Positions 16,996 through 26,765 of a DNA stretch of 64,000 nt are shown here, in pieces (positions within the stretch are counted from its first letter, which is position 1; each line of letters starts with the position of its first letter). The notes below the pieces were generated by a model. The model searched no databases, had not been told where the DNA came from, and saw nothing but the letters and a program-made list of their open reading frames with translations. This DNA comes from Salinigranum rubrum (GTDB lineage Archaea > Halobacteriota > Halobacteria > Halobacteriales > Haloferacaceae), in the NCBI RefSeq assembly GCF_002906575.1, contig NZ_CP026311.1, forward strand, positions 62,001-126,000. The letters are read 5' to 3'. The position numbers and the translations under genes are program-made.

Positions 16996-17721
16996 ATGTC
17001 GTCGATATCTCGTTTCCGGTCTGTCGCCTCGGCGATTGGTCTCACGTATGGATCATACGTCGCAGGGGCTCTCGTAATCCTTGCCGTCGCGACGGTCGTC
17101 GGGTTGTTCGGAGTCGACCTCGCGTCACGTCCAGCCCTCAGGCTGGTTTTGAGTACGTTCTTCCTCCAAGGAGTGACGTTTGGGGGCATCACCATCCTCT
17201 ATCTCAAAGGCCGTGATCTCGGATTCGGATTCGTTCCAGTTCGTCTGCCTGACAAGCGTGATGGGGCGGTGATTGTCGGGGGGAGTATAGCGATCCTGGG
17301 GTTGCTCTTTTTGGCGTCCGCAGTAATCACGGCCCTCGGTCTGAACTCGGCTCAGAATCAAATCGTCGAGGTCGGGCGACAAAATCCGAGTGTCTTCCTT
17401 CTATTGATCCCGCTCCAATTTCTGTTGGTCGGCCCAGGAGAAGAGCTGTTGTTCCGGGGCCTCGTCCAGGGCACCCTCCGTGAAAGTCTCCATCCGGCCC
17501 GTGCAATCGTTCTCGCAAGCGCTCTGTTCGCATCGATCCATCTCTTCTCGTTGTCAGGGGAAGGCAAACTGGTGTACATCGGTATCGCATTCGTCCTGGC
17601 CTTAGTACTGGGAGCAGCGTACGAGTACACGGACAACCTCACAGTGCCGGCTGTGATTCACGGGACGTATAACGCGGTGCAGTTCGCAGGAGTCTATCTG
17701 TCGTCCACGGGCGGACTCTAA
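16996..17721 (+). CDS. CPBP-family intramembrane glutamic endopeptidase
   Basis: 241 residues with six to seven helices. The catalytic motif PGEELLFRGLVQG (EExxxR) is near residue 150; the later motifs SALFASIHLFS (FxxxH) and VIHGTYNA (HxxxN/D) complete the CAAX protease/bacteriocin-processing active site. Haloarchaeal members have unknown substrates. It is separated from dsbB by about 100 bases and may be independently expressed. Confidence 0.88.
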   Translation: MSSISRFRSVASAIGLTYGSYVAGALVILAVATVVGLFGVDLASRPALRLVLSTFFLQGVTFGGITILYLKGRDLGFGFVPVRLPDKRDGAVIVGGSIAILGLLFLASAVITALGLNSAQNQIVEVGRQNPSVFLLLIPLQFLLVGPGEELLFRGLVQGTLRESLHPARAIVLASALFASIHLFSLSGEGKLVYIGIAFVLALVLGAAYEYTDNLTVPAVIHGTYNAVQFAGVYLSSTGGL

Positions 17722-17821
17722 AAATCTGATCGCTTTCTAGCCCCAATCTCGGGCTCCTAACGGCGAACAAGTATAGGTGAAAAGCCGCCATCTTCATTCA
17801 CCTTTTGCCGAACATATCCAC

Positions 17822-17848
17822 GCGATGTCCCGTGAATCGGGACATCGC
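17822..17848. promoter_or_regulatory. 27-bp perfect inverted repeat upstream of the multicopper oxidase
   Basis: Arms GCGATGTCCCG (17822-17832) and CGGGACATCGC (17838-17848) are separated by TGAAT. The repeat ends 41 bases before the ATG at 17890, and TATATTTA (about 17857-17864) lies between them, placing the repeat immediately upstream of the TATA box. This fits a dimeric regulator site. Confidence 0.6.
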
Positions 17849-17889
17849 AGTCTCCCTATATTTAGGCCAACCAAACTGCCGAGTGTATC

Positions 17890-19044
17890 ATGACTACACG
17901 TTTCGGCGCACCCGGAACCGGACTGTCCCGGCGTGAGTTTCTCGCGGCAACTGGCGCGACCGGTATCGCTTCGTTAGCAGGCTGTTCTGCGGGCGGAGCC
18001 AACGAGCCAGCAGCAACGAGCGGTACCCCCACGCAGGCACAAACTGACTCGCCTGATCTCCCCTACACCAGTCCCCCAACAGTCGTCAACGTCGACGAGC
18101 AGGGCGGCGAAGTGACGATGCGGACTCAGCAGGCCCGCCATGCCGTCCACCCGCTCGATACAATGGGTGGGCCCGTCGAATTCCCACGCGTCTGGGCGTT
18201 CCAGGCTGACGACAACGACCCCAGCGTCCCCGGCCCAATTCTCAGAACGACCGAGGGTAACGCGATGGAGGTGACACTCGACAACACCGATGGCCGACGT
18301 CCCCACACGATTCACTTCCACGGTGTTCGCAAGACGTGGGAGAACGATGGCGTCCCGACGACGACCGGCATTCAGGTTCCGCCAGGGGAGACACACACCT
18401 ACGAGATTCCCGCGAACGTCCCTGGAACGCATTTCTACCATTGTCACTTCCAGACCCACCGGCATATCGACATGGGCATGTACGGGATCTACCGAGTCGA
18501 TCCCGAGGGCTACGAACCGGCGGACCGCGAATACTTCATGACGATCAAGGACTGGGATTCACGGGTTCCACGGAAGTGGGCCGGTGAGGCGGACTTCACC
18601 TACAATTCGGCAAGTCGAAATCCGGACGTGTTTACCGTCAACGGGAAGAGCGCGCCCCGGACGCTGCATCCCGAAGAAGGGTCCCCGATCATCGTCGACG
18701 AGGGCGACTCAGTTCGTATCCATCTCGTCAACGGCGGGTACATGTCGCACCCGATGCACATCCATAACCACCGCTTCCAGCGCGTCGAAAAGGACGGCGG
18801 GACGATTCCGGAGGCTGCCCGACACGACATGGACGTCACGAACGTTGCCCCTGCTGAACGACACACGATCGAATTTACTGCCGATGCAGACCCCGGCATC
18901 TACCTGATGCACTGTCACAAGGTCAACCACGTAATGAACGGCACATTCTATCCCGGCGGGATGCTTACTGGTGTGGTCTATCGGTCAGTCATGGATACGG
19001 ACATCTTCAACCAGCTTATGGAGTACGCCGGCTACTCCACGTAG
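17890..19044 (+). CDS. two-domain multicopper oxidase (small laccase/nitrite-reductase-like), Tat lipoprotein
   Basis: 384 residues. A twin-arginine signal (LSRREFLAATG) runs into a lipobox (LAGC), so it is exported and lipid-anchored. The first cupredoxin domain has HTIHFHG and HFYHCHFQTHRHIDMGM; the second has HPMHIHNHRF and YLMHCHKVNHVMNG. Both domains carry apparent type-1 ligands (H, C, H, M), and HxH pairs could build interdomain type-2/3 sites. This is the two-domain laccase layout, although copper nitrite reductases are relatives. Its substrate could be Cu(I), phenolics or nitrite. A strong inverted repeat precedes it. Confidence 0.85.
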   Translation: MTTRFGAPGTGLSRREFLAATGATGIASLAGCSAGGANEPAATSGTPTQAQTDSPDLPYTSPPTVVNVDEQGGEVTMRTQQARHAVHPLDTMGGPVEFPRVWAFQADDNDPSVPGPILRTTEGNAMEVTLDNTDGRRPHTIHFHGVRKTWENDGVPTTTGIQVPPGETHTYEIPANVPGTHFYHCHFQTHRHIDMGMYGIYRVDPEGYEPADREYFMTIKDWDSRVPRKWAGEADFTYNSASRNPDVFTVNGKSAPRTLHPEEGSPIIVDEGDSVRIHLVNGGYMSHPMHIHNHRFQRVEKDGGTIPEAARHDMDVTNVAPAERHTIEFTADADPGIYLMHCHKVNHVMNGTFYPGGMLTGVVYRSVMDTDIFNQLMEYAGYST

Positions 19045-19245
19045 AGACGCTCTACACGACGACCAAGACTGGATCTAACTGAACGATAGTGGTTAACCGC
19101 CTCTAGTGGATTACCAGTAGGTCAAAGTTTGGTTCTTTGACGGATAGGTGGTGTTGATATTTAGTGGAGCGACTATACCGGCGACTTTGAAATTCAGTCT
19201 GGATGACCCGAAGGCATATGGTCATACGAGTGGTACTTTTGACAT

Positions 19246-19661
19246 ATGAACGCCCTGAACAACCTCCACAAGGCAGGTAAGCCCCCTCGAATTGGCTATC
19301 GTGGGCTCTCTGCAATCTTAGGAGTTGTAACGCTGGTAACATTCGGGACTGAACGGTTCCTGTTTGAAACGGCTGGTCAATCACTTGGAGAACTACCTGC
19401 GTATGTGATGGGGGGTGTCCTCCTCGTCGTCGGGGTGAGTGCCTTCTACGCGTCAGTAAACGGTCAAGACATCAGAACGGCAGTTCTCCTCTCGTTAGGG
19501 CCGGTTGGTGGACTCTTGGTGTATTTAATCGGGTATCATCTCGTCTTGCCCCGAGTACTGATTCTCCGACGTGGCTCATATTCCTCGCTTTTGCCGGGGG
19601 ACTCCTTGCGATTGGGACTGTTGCACACCTCTGTGGTCGTTTAGCCAAAAGAGTGTTCTAA
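19246..19661 (+). pseudogene. membrane protein gene split by a one-base frameshift
   Basis: The frame from ATG 19246 encodes several helices (GLSAILGVVTLVTFG, LPAYVMGGVLLVVGVSAFYA, AVLLSLGPVGGLLVYLIGY) and then becomes Arg-rich. From 19551 the neighbouring frame continues with DSPTWLIFLAFAGGLLAIG, then CGRLAKRVF, to TAA 19659-19661. Restoring one C to CCCC at 19549-19552 joins both into a 139-residue four-helix protein. The function is unknown. The loss could be a mutation or a base-calling error. Confidence 0.6.
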
Positions 19662-19769
19662 ACCGTTTGGAGTGTCCTCCTTTAGTTCTCCAGCAAGATT
19701 CATCGCCGTCAGCGACATAACACGGCTCTTCCAATATTAGAAGAGAAGACCACGACGCGCATCTTCCAA

Positions 19770-20207
19770 TCAACCAATCGTGCTAGTCTGCGAGAATTCA
19801 CGACCACGAAGCCAGTATTCTACCGCCGCCAGAATACCGTAGGCAACAAGATAAAATGGTGCCCATACAAACACGAAGAGGAACCCGGGAGAATCCCCTT
19901 GTCCACTTCCAATTGGTGGGATGTAGACGAGGATATGCCAGAAAACGAGGATACCTACCAACAGAGCCCCCGGGCTACGAATTTCATACCGAAGCCAGAG
20001 AAAAACGGGAATCCCTATCGTCACGAGCCCGAAGGCCATAGATAATGCGAGTGCGTCCCAAAGTGTTCCTGAGATTGAAACATTCGAGGTTGGAAGGAGG
20101 CTATACACGAATACACCGATTGAATAGAGGACGGTGATTGCGATGCTGATGGCGACGGGACGCTTCCAAGTTTCCGACGCCGAGAACCACCGGTGGAGGG
20201 CCGACAT
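19770..20207 (-). CDS. four-helix membrane protein, unknown
   Basis: 145 residues with hydrophobic segments at AISIAITVLYSIGVFVYSLL, ALALSMAFGLVTIGIPVFLWL, ALLVGILVFWHILVYIPP and FLFVFVWAPFYLVAYGILAA. No motif is recognised. It converges on the broken membrane-protein gene and lies upstream of the second insertion sequence. Confidence 0.6.
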   Translation of the reverse strand: MSALHRWFSASETWKRPVAISIAITVLYSIGVFVYSLLPTSNVSISGTLWDALALSMAFGLVTIGIPVFLWLRYEIRSPGALLVGILVFWHILVYIPPIGSGQGDSPGFLFVFVWAPFYLVAYGILAAVEYWLRGREFSQTSTIG

Positions 20208-20252
20208 ACCGCACTATTGTACTTGACCGGATATTACTCTTTACTCCACATA

Positions 20253-22067
20253 TGCCAGACACCGTACGCTCAGGTCGATGTCAAAATACATACTATCTTA
20301 TAGGGGATTTCTCGTACCTCAAAATGAGTGACGGACAGAGAGCATCTTCACCCTCCACAAGAACTCTTCAAGCCGGAGTACCCGGGCGGCGAAACTCACC
20401 CGTCCGTCCGCCGCGACGAGCGTATCGAACCGTGGGTCGTCGCCACCGCTGGCTTCCTCGGAGACCACAAGTTCACTCACGACTTCGCCAGCGGGCGGCG
20501 CTACAACGCGCCAACGATGATGAAAGCGTTCGTCTACCAGCGCATCGTCGGCGTCGAGTCGTTCCACCGGCTCGCCTCGCACCTGAATGGACGCCCAAAG
20601 GTCGCGGCACTCCTCGGGTTTACTGAAGGCGTCCCGAGCGGCGACACGTTCCGCGAGTGGTGGCAGAACCGCCTCGGAGACCGCGAACGAGACGCTACCG
20701 AGACTGTCATCGCGGAGTACTTCCGACCCGAACTGGCTGACCACCTGCTCAGCATGGGCCTGCCCGCTGGCGGAAGCCTGCTTGACGTGGAACTCCCCGA
20801 CCAAGACCCGAAGGACATCAGCGCCACCGAGAAGTGCGAGGCCATCCAGCACATCCGTCCGCTGATGTACGACCTCCTCTCCCTCGGTCGCGCGGATAAC
20901 ACGACGTTCCACGACAACTGGTTCTTCGACTTTCAGGCACTCATCAGCCGTGAGCGTGACTTCGCGGAGAAAAACATCGACGAATTCCACGCCGACGGCG
21001 AAACCGCGCCGAGCGCCCCGACGCACTTCAACGCCATCTCGTCGCGTGAGGCGACCGAGTGGATGGGGCAGTTCGAGGGCGTCTTTGAAACTGTTGTCGA
21101 GGTGGCCAAGGGCGCGGGGATGCTCAACCGGCCCGTGGAGGTGATGATTGACGGCACCGACCTGCCGTTTTACCCGCAGTCGAAGGATGACGACGGGAAT
21201 CTCATTATCCCCGAAGGTGTCGTCGGCACGAAGAAGAGCAAAAACACCACGTGGGCGTACAAACACATCACCATCAGCGCCCGTACCCGTGGTCGGACGG
21301 TCAAGCTCGCTTCGTTTACGCTGAAAGACCGAGGGAACCTCACCACCGCCACGATGTATCTCGTCCGTCGCGCGAAGGAACTTCTGAGTGTGAAGCGACT
21401 GTACATGGACTCGGAGTTCCTCGATGTCGGCTTGCTCTCGTGGCTTGACCGGCAAGATGTGCCATTCATCGTCCAGTATCGCAAGGCTGGGAAGAAAATC
21501 AAGCAGTGGGTGGCGTCGCTCGAAGGCGACGCGGGGGCGAAGTCCCACATCATCAACCCGAACTCGCGGGACGAGAGTCTGCGTGTGACGATGCTCGCCA
21601 AACGTTCCTCGTGGGGCGAGGAGAAGCAAGAGGACGACGCCGAGCAGACGGCCCTCACCGACTTCGTGGACAGCACTACGCCCGATGAGCCCGAACCCAC
21701 TGGAGAGTGGGTCGTGTACGTCACAAACATCGAGGAGGCGGGGGACGACCCGAAGACATGGGCGGAAATTTACGCGCGACGCTGGGCCATCGAGACGAAC
21801 TACCGCGTTGTCAAGAACGATTTCCTCGCTAAGACCACAAGCCGGAAATTCAGCGTACGCGTGTTCTACTGGCTGTTCGCGGTGATGCTGTATAACGCGT
21901 GGGTGCTGTTGGACGTGTTCCTGCGGGCCGACCACCCGGAAAAGGCCCCTGATGACCGACCAGTTATGCCCGCGAGGTCGTTCGCCAAGGCGTTCTACTC
22001 GTTCGACCCCGGATAGGCACGTTCTGTCGCCTGAGAACACCCTTTCCTGAGCGACGGCTGTCGTTCA
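20253..22067 (+). mobile_element. IS4-superfamily-type insertion sequence with candidate imperfect terminal repeats
   Basis: A single large transposase gene is flanked by 22-base sequences, 20253-20274 and the complement of 22046-22067. They agree at 16 of 22 positions and share CGCTCAGG at the inner end and TG at the outer end. No target duplication is obvious directly outside these repeats, so the exact ends are uncertain. Confidence 0.55.
20328..22016 (+). CDS. DDE transposase, large haloarchaeal IS4-like type
   Basis: 562 residues, uninterrupted. DDE candidates: D in VMIDGTDLPF, D in LYMDSEFLDVGLL and E in RWAIETNYRVVKND, the last being the Y-(2)-R-(3)-E-like signature of the IS4 superfamily. 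The N-terminal half carries the helical DNA-binding region (PTMMKAFVYQRIVGVESFHRLASHL). The antisense frame is also open for 573 codons; that is a GC-rich shadow. I cannot name the IS. Confidence 0.82.
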   Translation: MTDREHLHPPQELFKPEYPGGETHPSVRRDERIEPWVVATAGFLGDHKFTHDFASGRRYNAPTMMKAFVYQRIVGVESFHRLASHLNGRPKVAALLGFTEGVPSGDTFREWWQNRLGDRERDATETVIAEYFRPELADHLLSMGLPAGGSLLDVELPDQDPKDISATEKCEAIQHIRPLMYDLLSLGRADNTTFHDNWFFDFQALISRERDFAEKNIDEFHADGETAPSAPTHFNAISSREATEWMGQFEGVFETVVEVAKGAGMLNRPVEVMIDGTDLPFYPQSKDDDGNLIIPEGVVGTKKSKNTTWAYKHITISARTRGRTVKLASFTLKDRGNLTTATMYLVRRAKELLSVKRLYMDSEFLDVGLLSWLDRQDVPFIVQYRKAGKKIKQWVASLEGDAGAKSHIINPNSRDESLRVTMLAKRSSWGEEKQEDDAEQTALTDFVDSTTPDEPEPTGEWVVYVTNIEEAGDDPKTWAEIYARRWAIETNYRVVKNDFLAKTTSRKFSVRVFYWLFAVMLYNAWVLLDVFLRADHPEKAPDDRPVMPARSFAKAFYSFDPG

Positions 22068-22345
22068 CTGTCCTGATTTTCATAGAGAACCGAATTCGTT
22101 CAGAAGGGCGTCGCCGCGTCCTCGCCATCGCCGCCAGAACAGCCCCGAGTTGAGATTTCGTTTCACCGTGTTGGACGCCGTGAGTTACTCAAACTTTGGC
22201 GTACTGTTACCGTTGGTTCAACACCAATCTGTTGAATCAGCCGTCGCCAGGACTGCGAATCGGTCATCGAAATGAATCGGAATCAACACAGCTGGGGGCT
22301 GGCATGGACCGCAATCTGGCGAATTTCGGCTACTGGGTCAGCCTG

Positions 22346-22531
22346 TTACGGACTGGCGCGGAATTCGCCGTGTTTCATCCCGAAGAAGAACGCGATGACT
22401 GAGAAGACGATCATCGAGGGCAGAACCATCATGAAGACTGTCGAGGAGGTCATCACGGTCGTGAGCGCAATCGCCGCGATGGCGACAATTACGACGAGGG
22501 GAGCCACCGAGCGCACAAAGTCGAATTCCAT
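22346..22531 (-). CDS. small two-helix membrane protein (DUF7333-like)
   Basis: 61 residues: MEFDFVRSVAPLVVIVAIAA, a short polar turn, then VFMMVLPSMIVFSVIAFFFG followed by MKHGEFRASP. From memory this is a widely conserved haloarchaeal short protein (DUF7333). The function is unknown. The interval 22068-22345 before it holds the tail of the insertion sequence region and no convincing gene. Confidence 0.7.
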   Translation of the reverse strand: MEFDFVRSVAPLVVIVAIAAIALTTVMTSSTVFMMVLPSMIVFSVIAFFFGMKHGEFRASP

Positions 22532-22623
22532 ATGTACTGTTGTGACCGGATAGACAAAACCGTTAACAAAGTAGATTTGCTGGAAACCGGCACTGACGAC
22601 TGAGTAGGTGGTGAAAGAGGGAA

Positions 22624-23376
22624 CTACTCATATTGGGAAATGATTTCCAAGATATCGACAAACGTCCCCAATACCGGATAATCAACCTCCAGATCCTCAT
22701 AGAGATACGAACAGAGATCAGTGTAGGCATCCGCATCTGCTGACCGATCGATTCGATGAGCGTGGATTTCCTCCTGCCGTTGCTGGATCCAGCTCTGACA
22801 TTTATCATTCAACGTGTGAAGGGTGTCGTATCGGTCGATCAGTTCAGTATCTGAGAGGGCCTGTAATTCCGTCGAATCAAGTTCTGCTATCGCCTCTCGA
22901 ATCTCCTGAACTGTGGATTGCGCGTCTTTGAGCGTGGTGAATTCGTCTTCGAGAGTTTCTAGAAAGACCCGCCGGTTGTCAATACACTGCTGTGTGGCCT
23001 CGAGGAGTCGTTGTTTGATGAGCGGTGAGAACGTAGTCGCTTCTGAGATCAGGAGCAACACATCCATCCCGAATTCGGCACTGAGGCTCGCCTCAAACGA
23101 ATCACCGTACACGTCGCCGTAGTGGTCGACTGCCATCACAGTCTCACGATACCACGGCTCGATGGTATCGCGAACCGACTTCTCTGCGGATGTAAGGCTC
23201 TGATTCACTCCAACAACTGACCGTTCGAACCGTGGAGCCTGTGTTTCGACGGTCTGAATACACTGGCGAAACCGTTGGAACGCTCGACATTCGCGTTCGA
23301 CCTCGCGTCGTTCTCGCCGAACACTATCGAGGACAGCATCTGTGTATGTCGGCCACGAGCCTTGTGCGAGCGTCAT
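22624..23376 (-). CDS. coiled-coil hypothetical protein (DUF7260-like)
   Basis: 250 residues, mostly helical. Strongly charged heptad-like stretches are RRERREVERECRAFQRFRQ, RVFLETLEDEFTTLKDAQS and ELIDRYDTLHTLNDKCQSW. The family is common on haloarchaeal chromosomes and plasmids (DUF7260, from memory) and has no known function. No signal, membrane segment or metal motif is present. An isolated transcription unit. Confidence 0.6.
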   Translation of the reverse strand: MTLAQGSWPTYTDAVLDSVRRERREVERECRAFQRFRQCIQTVETQAPRFERSVVGVNQSLTSAEKSVRDTIEPWYRETVMAVDHYGDVYGDSFEASLSAEFGMDVLLLISEATTFSPLIKQRLLEATQQCIDNRRVFLETLEDEFTTLKDAQSTVQEIREAIAELDSTELQALSDTELIDRYDTLHTLNDKCQSWIQQRQEEIHAHRIDRSADADAYTDLCSYLYEDLEVDYPVLGTFVDILEIISQYE

Positions 23377-23479
23377 CGGAAGTGTATCTCTCCATACTGG
23401 AAGTCCGAAGCAGAATCAATGTCGGCCATATGGTGTACAAGCGATTCCGGAGCGCACAGCTCGCAGTATACGCGTCCGT

Positions 23480-24069
23480 CTACCCGGAGAAGGAACTGTA
23501 CGAAACGCTGCCTTGATCGACGATGGTCTGGCTTTCGGGAACGTCTCCGTCCGGCGGCATACTCCCCTCCGCGGGACCGCCGGGTTCGCCAACGACAATC
23601 CGACCAACCATCCCCAGGGACTTGTGCGGGATACAGAAATAATCGTACGTGCCCGTAGTCTCGAACGTATGCTCGTACGTTGCGCCCTGTTCACTCAGGA
23701 TTTCGCTATTGAACGTTTCAGCTCCCTCGGGGATCCGCGTCACCTCTGCTGAACTCGTTCCTTGTTTGTAGGCAGTTGCCGAGTGACTCCCACTCTGGAT
23801 TTCGAACGTGACTGTCTCCCCGGATTCGACGAACAGACCGATGGGATCGAAATAGTACTCGCTCCCTTCGGTGACCATCATAACCGTGTTCGATCCCCCG
23901 AGCCACCGGCCGTTTCTCCTCCCGAACCGCCGGTCGTCTCCTCTGTCTCAGTCGTAGTCGGCTCACCGCTACCATCACCATTTCCAGAACTACAACCTGC
24001 GAGACTGGTTACGCCACCTGTTGCGAGAATTCCGGCTGTCTTGAGGACTTGTCGACGCTCCATACCCAC
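23480..24069 (-). pseudogene. halocyanin/plastocyanin-like cupredoxin split by a one-base frameshift
   Basis: The ATG at 24069 starts a Tat lipoprotein head (MERRQVLKTAGILATGG...SLAGCSSG) with a Gly/Thr linker that stops at 23878. The overlapping frame carries the mature copper domain: YYFDPIGLFVESGETVTF, SGSHSATAY, then GTYDYFCIPHKSLGMVGR with ligands His, Cys, His, Met. Adding one C to CCCCC at 23895-23899 fuses them. Type-1 copper carriers of this kind shuttle electrons outside the membrane. It resembles the intact cupredoxin at 61937-62701 and is divergent from cydAB. Confidence 0.7.
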
Positions 24070-24094
24070 TTATCAAACTCCCCAATATAAGGGT

Positions 24095-24131
24095 CGAAGG
24101 CGGATTCCCAATACATAGGACACCGCCTTCG
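24095..24131. promoter_or_regulatory. spaced inverted repeat between the cupredoxin gene and cydAB
   Basis: CGAAGGCGG (24095-24103) is complementary to CCGCCTTCG (24123-24131), with 19 bases between. It lies in the divergent promoter region and could be a regulator site for either gene. Confidence 0.35.
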
Positions 24132-24250
24132 TTTGACGTACCGAAGTCGCAAAGTCGGAGTGATGGCATTCTATCCGACAGCGGTCCATTTTTCACCCAA
24201 TCTACGAATCATCGTTCAAACCAATAGCGCCATCTGTCGAGGTGAGACCG

Positions 24251-25675
24251 GTGGTTGATCCGGTTCTAGCGAGCCGACTCCAGTTTGCGCTCACCACGAT
24301 CGTTCACATCATCTTCCCAGTGATGAGTATGGGACTTGCACCGTTTCTCATCTATTTCACATGGAAAGAGATTCGCACCAAACAGCCAGTGTATGAACAG
24401 CTCCGTCGGTTCTGGACCCGCATCTTTGCGGTCAGCTTCGTCGTTGGAACGGTGACCGGACTCGTCCTCGAGTTCGAATTCGGAACGAACTTCGCCGCGT
24501 TCTCGACGACCGCAGGGGAGCTGTTCGGTGGTCCACTCGCTCTCGAAGGGATGATGGCGTTCATGCTTGAAGCGACGTTCCTCGGTATCTTCGTCTTCGG
24601 CCGCGATCGTGTTTCGGACCGGCTCTACTTCTTGTCGAGTATCGCCGTCGGGCTCGGCACCTGGCTCTCAGCCGTCTGGATCCTCATCGCAAACTCGTGG
24701 ATGCAGACACCGCGTGGGTTCGAAATCGCCGTGGAGAACGGCCAGCGAATTGTGAAGCTTACCGACCCGCTCGCAGCCTACCTCAATCCGAGGTTTCCGT
24801 ATATGTTCATCCACATGCAGAACGCGGCCGTCGAGTCGGTCGCGCTCTTCATGGCCGGCGTTGCCGCCTACTACGTGTTCCGACACCACGTCTGGGGATA
24901 CCCGATTGAACACATCGATTTCTGGGAGAAGTCACTGAAAATTGCGCTCGTCGTCCTCCTAATTACGGCCCCACTACAGGTGATTCAGGGCGATGAGTAT
25001 GCTCGCCATGTCTCTGAAACCCAACCCCAGAAATTCGCCGCGATGGAAGCCGTCTGGGAAACCGACTCCTACGTCCCCGAGTATATCGTTGCGTTCCCGG
25101 CGAACGTCAATGACCTGCTAAACCCACGCACGAAAGAACTCTTCGGCATAGGCATTCCGGGTGGCGCATCCTGGCTTGCGAGTGGCGGAAACCCACAGGC
25201 AACAATACGTGGCCTCGAATCCTTCTCAACGAAATCTCCACCAGTGGCGATCGTCTTCTGGGCGTTCCGGATTATGGTCGCCCTCGGCTTTTGGTTCATT
25301 CTGCTGGCCGTCTGGGGGGGCTATCGGTGGTGGCGTGGCGAACTCTTCGAGGATGACCTACTGCATAAGGCGTTAATGGCATCGTCTCTCTTGGGATTCG
25401 TCGCCGTGGAGGTCGGCTGGATTGTCACCGAAGTCGGGCGACAACCGTGGGTCATTCAGGGGGTGATGAAGACGAGTGCCAGCGTCTCTCCGAATCTCAC
25501 AGGCGCCGAAGCGACGTTCACACTCCTCGGATTCGTTACCGGGTACATCATGTTATTGAGTCTCTACACATATGTCGTTGGTCGTATCATCCGAGCGGGG
25601 CCGCCATCGAAAGACGAGCTCACGCAGAGTGATACTGTCCACGTCCGAGAGTCGGAGGTGACGTCCGGTGACTAA
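24251..25675 (+). CDS. cydA: cytochrome bd-type quinol oxidase subunit I
   Basis: 474 residues from the GTG at 24251 (VDPVLASRLQFALTTIVHI); a GTG at 24242 is also possible. Conserved features: the N-terminal heme-ligand His in TTIVHIIFPV, EFEFGTNF, MMAFMLEATFLGIFVFG and the GRQPWVIQG motif. The quinol loop is short, as in the CioA/cyanide-insensitive and archaeal forms. It reduces O2 to water at a heme b/heme d or b/b centre without pumping protons. It overlaps cydB by 8 bases. Confidence 0.93.
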   Translation: MVDPVLASRLQFALTTIVHIIFPVMSMGLAPFLIYFTWKEIRTKQPVYEQLRRFWTRIFAVSFVVGTVTGLVLEFEFGTNFAAFSTTAGELFGGPLALEGMMAFMLEATFLGIFVFGRDRVSDRLYFLSSIAVGLGTWLSAVWILIANSWMQTPRGFEIAVENGQRIVKLTDPLAAYLNPRFPYMFIHMQNAAVESVALFMAGVAAYYVFRHHVWGYPIEHIDFWEKSLKIALVVLLITAPLQVIQGDEYARHVSETQPQKFAAMEAVWETDSYVPEYIVAFPANVNDLLNPRTKELFGIGIPGGASWLASGGNPQATIRGLESFSTKSPPVAIVFWAFRIMVALGFWFILLAVWGGYRWWRGELFEDDLLHKALMASSLLGFVAVEVGWIVTEVGRQPWVIQGVMKTSASVSPNLTGAEATFTLLGFVTGYIMLLSLYTYVVGRIIRAGPPSKDELTQSDTVHVRESEVTSGD

Positions 25676-26672
25676 CGTCGGATCGCTGGCTACGAAGCCG
25701 CTCTTCGGATTACCGCTCGCCGAGCTTTGGTTCGCGCTGCTGTTTTTCATCTTCGGGATGTTCCTCTTTCTCGACGGCTTCGATTTCGGCGTGGGCGTCC
25801 TGTTTGCGACCCGTACCGATGATCACGAGAAAGAACAGCTGTTGGCGGCTGTCGGGCCGTTCTGGGACGGGAACGAGGTCTGGCTCGTCGTCTTCGGTGG
25901 TGCACTGTTCGCAGCGTTTCCGTCCGTCTACGCGAATCTCTTCAGCCGATACTATCTGTTGATGTTCGCGATTCTCGCCGCACTCGGCCTCCGGGGGCTC
26001 GCCCCAGAGATGTACGAGGAACGCGAAGACGACCGCTGGCGGACACTCTGGGGCTACTCGTTCGTTATCGGGAGTACCGTGACGCCGTTTCTGCTGGGGC
26101 TGTTTGTCATGAACTGGCTGATCGGAGCGACTGGGCTCATCACCCCCGTGGGGGTCCTCGGGGGTCTCACAGTCCTTGTCCTCACGGTTGTCGACGGGGC
26201 AGCCTTCCTCGGGTTGAAAACTCGCGGCGCGCTGCGAGACGACATGCGGAACCGCGGTGTCCGGGCTGCCGTAGGGTATCTTGGGGGAGTGATCATCACT
26301 CTCGGGTCGATATACGTGACCGAACCAGCACTACGCTCCTCGTTCCGATCACCCCTCATTGTCGCACTTGTGATCCTTACTGCCACCTTGATAGGAATCT
26401 ACGTCGTCGCGCTCCGTAGAAACCGATACTACGCCGCGTTCGCGGCGACAGCCGCACTCGTCTTCGGACTCGTGGCACTCGTCGCAACCCTTCTGTTCCC
26501 CTACGTCGATCGGACCGCCGGCCTCACGATCCGAGATGCGATTATCTCCACGCTTCCGCTCAATCTCATGTCGATCATGACGAGTGTATTGCTCCCAATC
26601 GTGTTGATGTACTTCGTCGTACTCTACTCGGCGTTCAGCGGTCCGATCGATACCGAGGAAACCTACAGATGA
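25668..26672 (+). CDS. cydB: cytochrome bd-type quinol oxidase subunit II
   Basis: 334 residues from a GTG start overlapping cydA. Typical CydB opening ELWFALLFFIFGMFLFLDGFDFGVG, then VGPFWDGNEVWLVVFGGALFAAFP, RYYLLM and RGLAPEMY. About eight to nine helices. It pairs with CydA to form the oxidase. No cydCD or cydX-like gene is evident next to it, but the short protein at 26766 follows in the same direction. Confidence 0.93.
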   Translation: MTNVGSLATKPLFGLPLAELWFALLFFIFGMFLFLDGFDFGVGVLFATRTDDHEKEQLLAAVGPFWDGNEVWLVVFGGALFAAFPSVYANLFSRYYLLMFAILAALGLRGLAPEMYEEREDDRWRTLWGYSFVIGSTVTPFLLGLFVMNWLIGATGLITPVGVLGGLTVLVLTVVDGAAFLGLKTRGALRDDMRNRGVRAAVGYLGGVIITLGSIYVTEPALRSSFRSPLIVALVILTATLIGIYVVALRRNRYYAAFAATAALVFGLVALVATLLFPYVDRTAGLTIRDAIISTLPLNLMSIMTSVLLPIVLMYFVVLYSAFSGPIDTEETYR

Positions 26673-26765
26673 GTCACACCATCAGACAACAGCGTGTCGT
26701 TAGATTGCGAGGACAGAGTCAGCTGGAAAATCAACATCGATTCGTGAATATGGTGGTCTGAGACA

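Noticed and set aside
20319-22040. 573-codon antisense frame over the second transposase
   Set aside because: Mirror of a GC-rich gene. The sense frame has DDE motifs and acidic composition, whereas the antisense is rich in Arg/Val/His with no domain.
22068-22345. Possible gene remnant between the insertion sequence and the DUF7333-like gene
   Set aside because: No frame shows coding-like composition or a recognisable motif in this 280-base interval.
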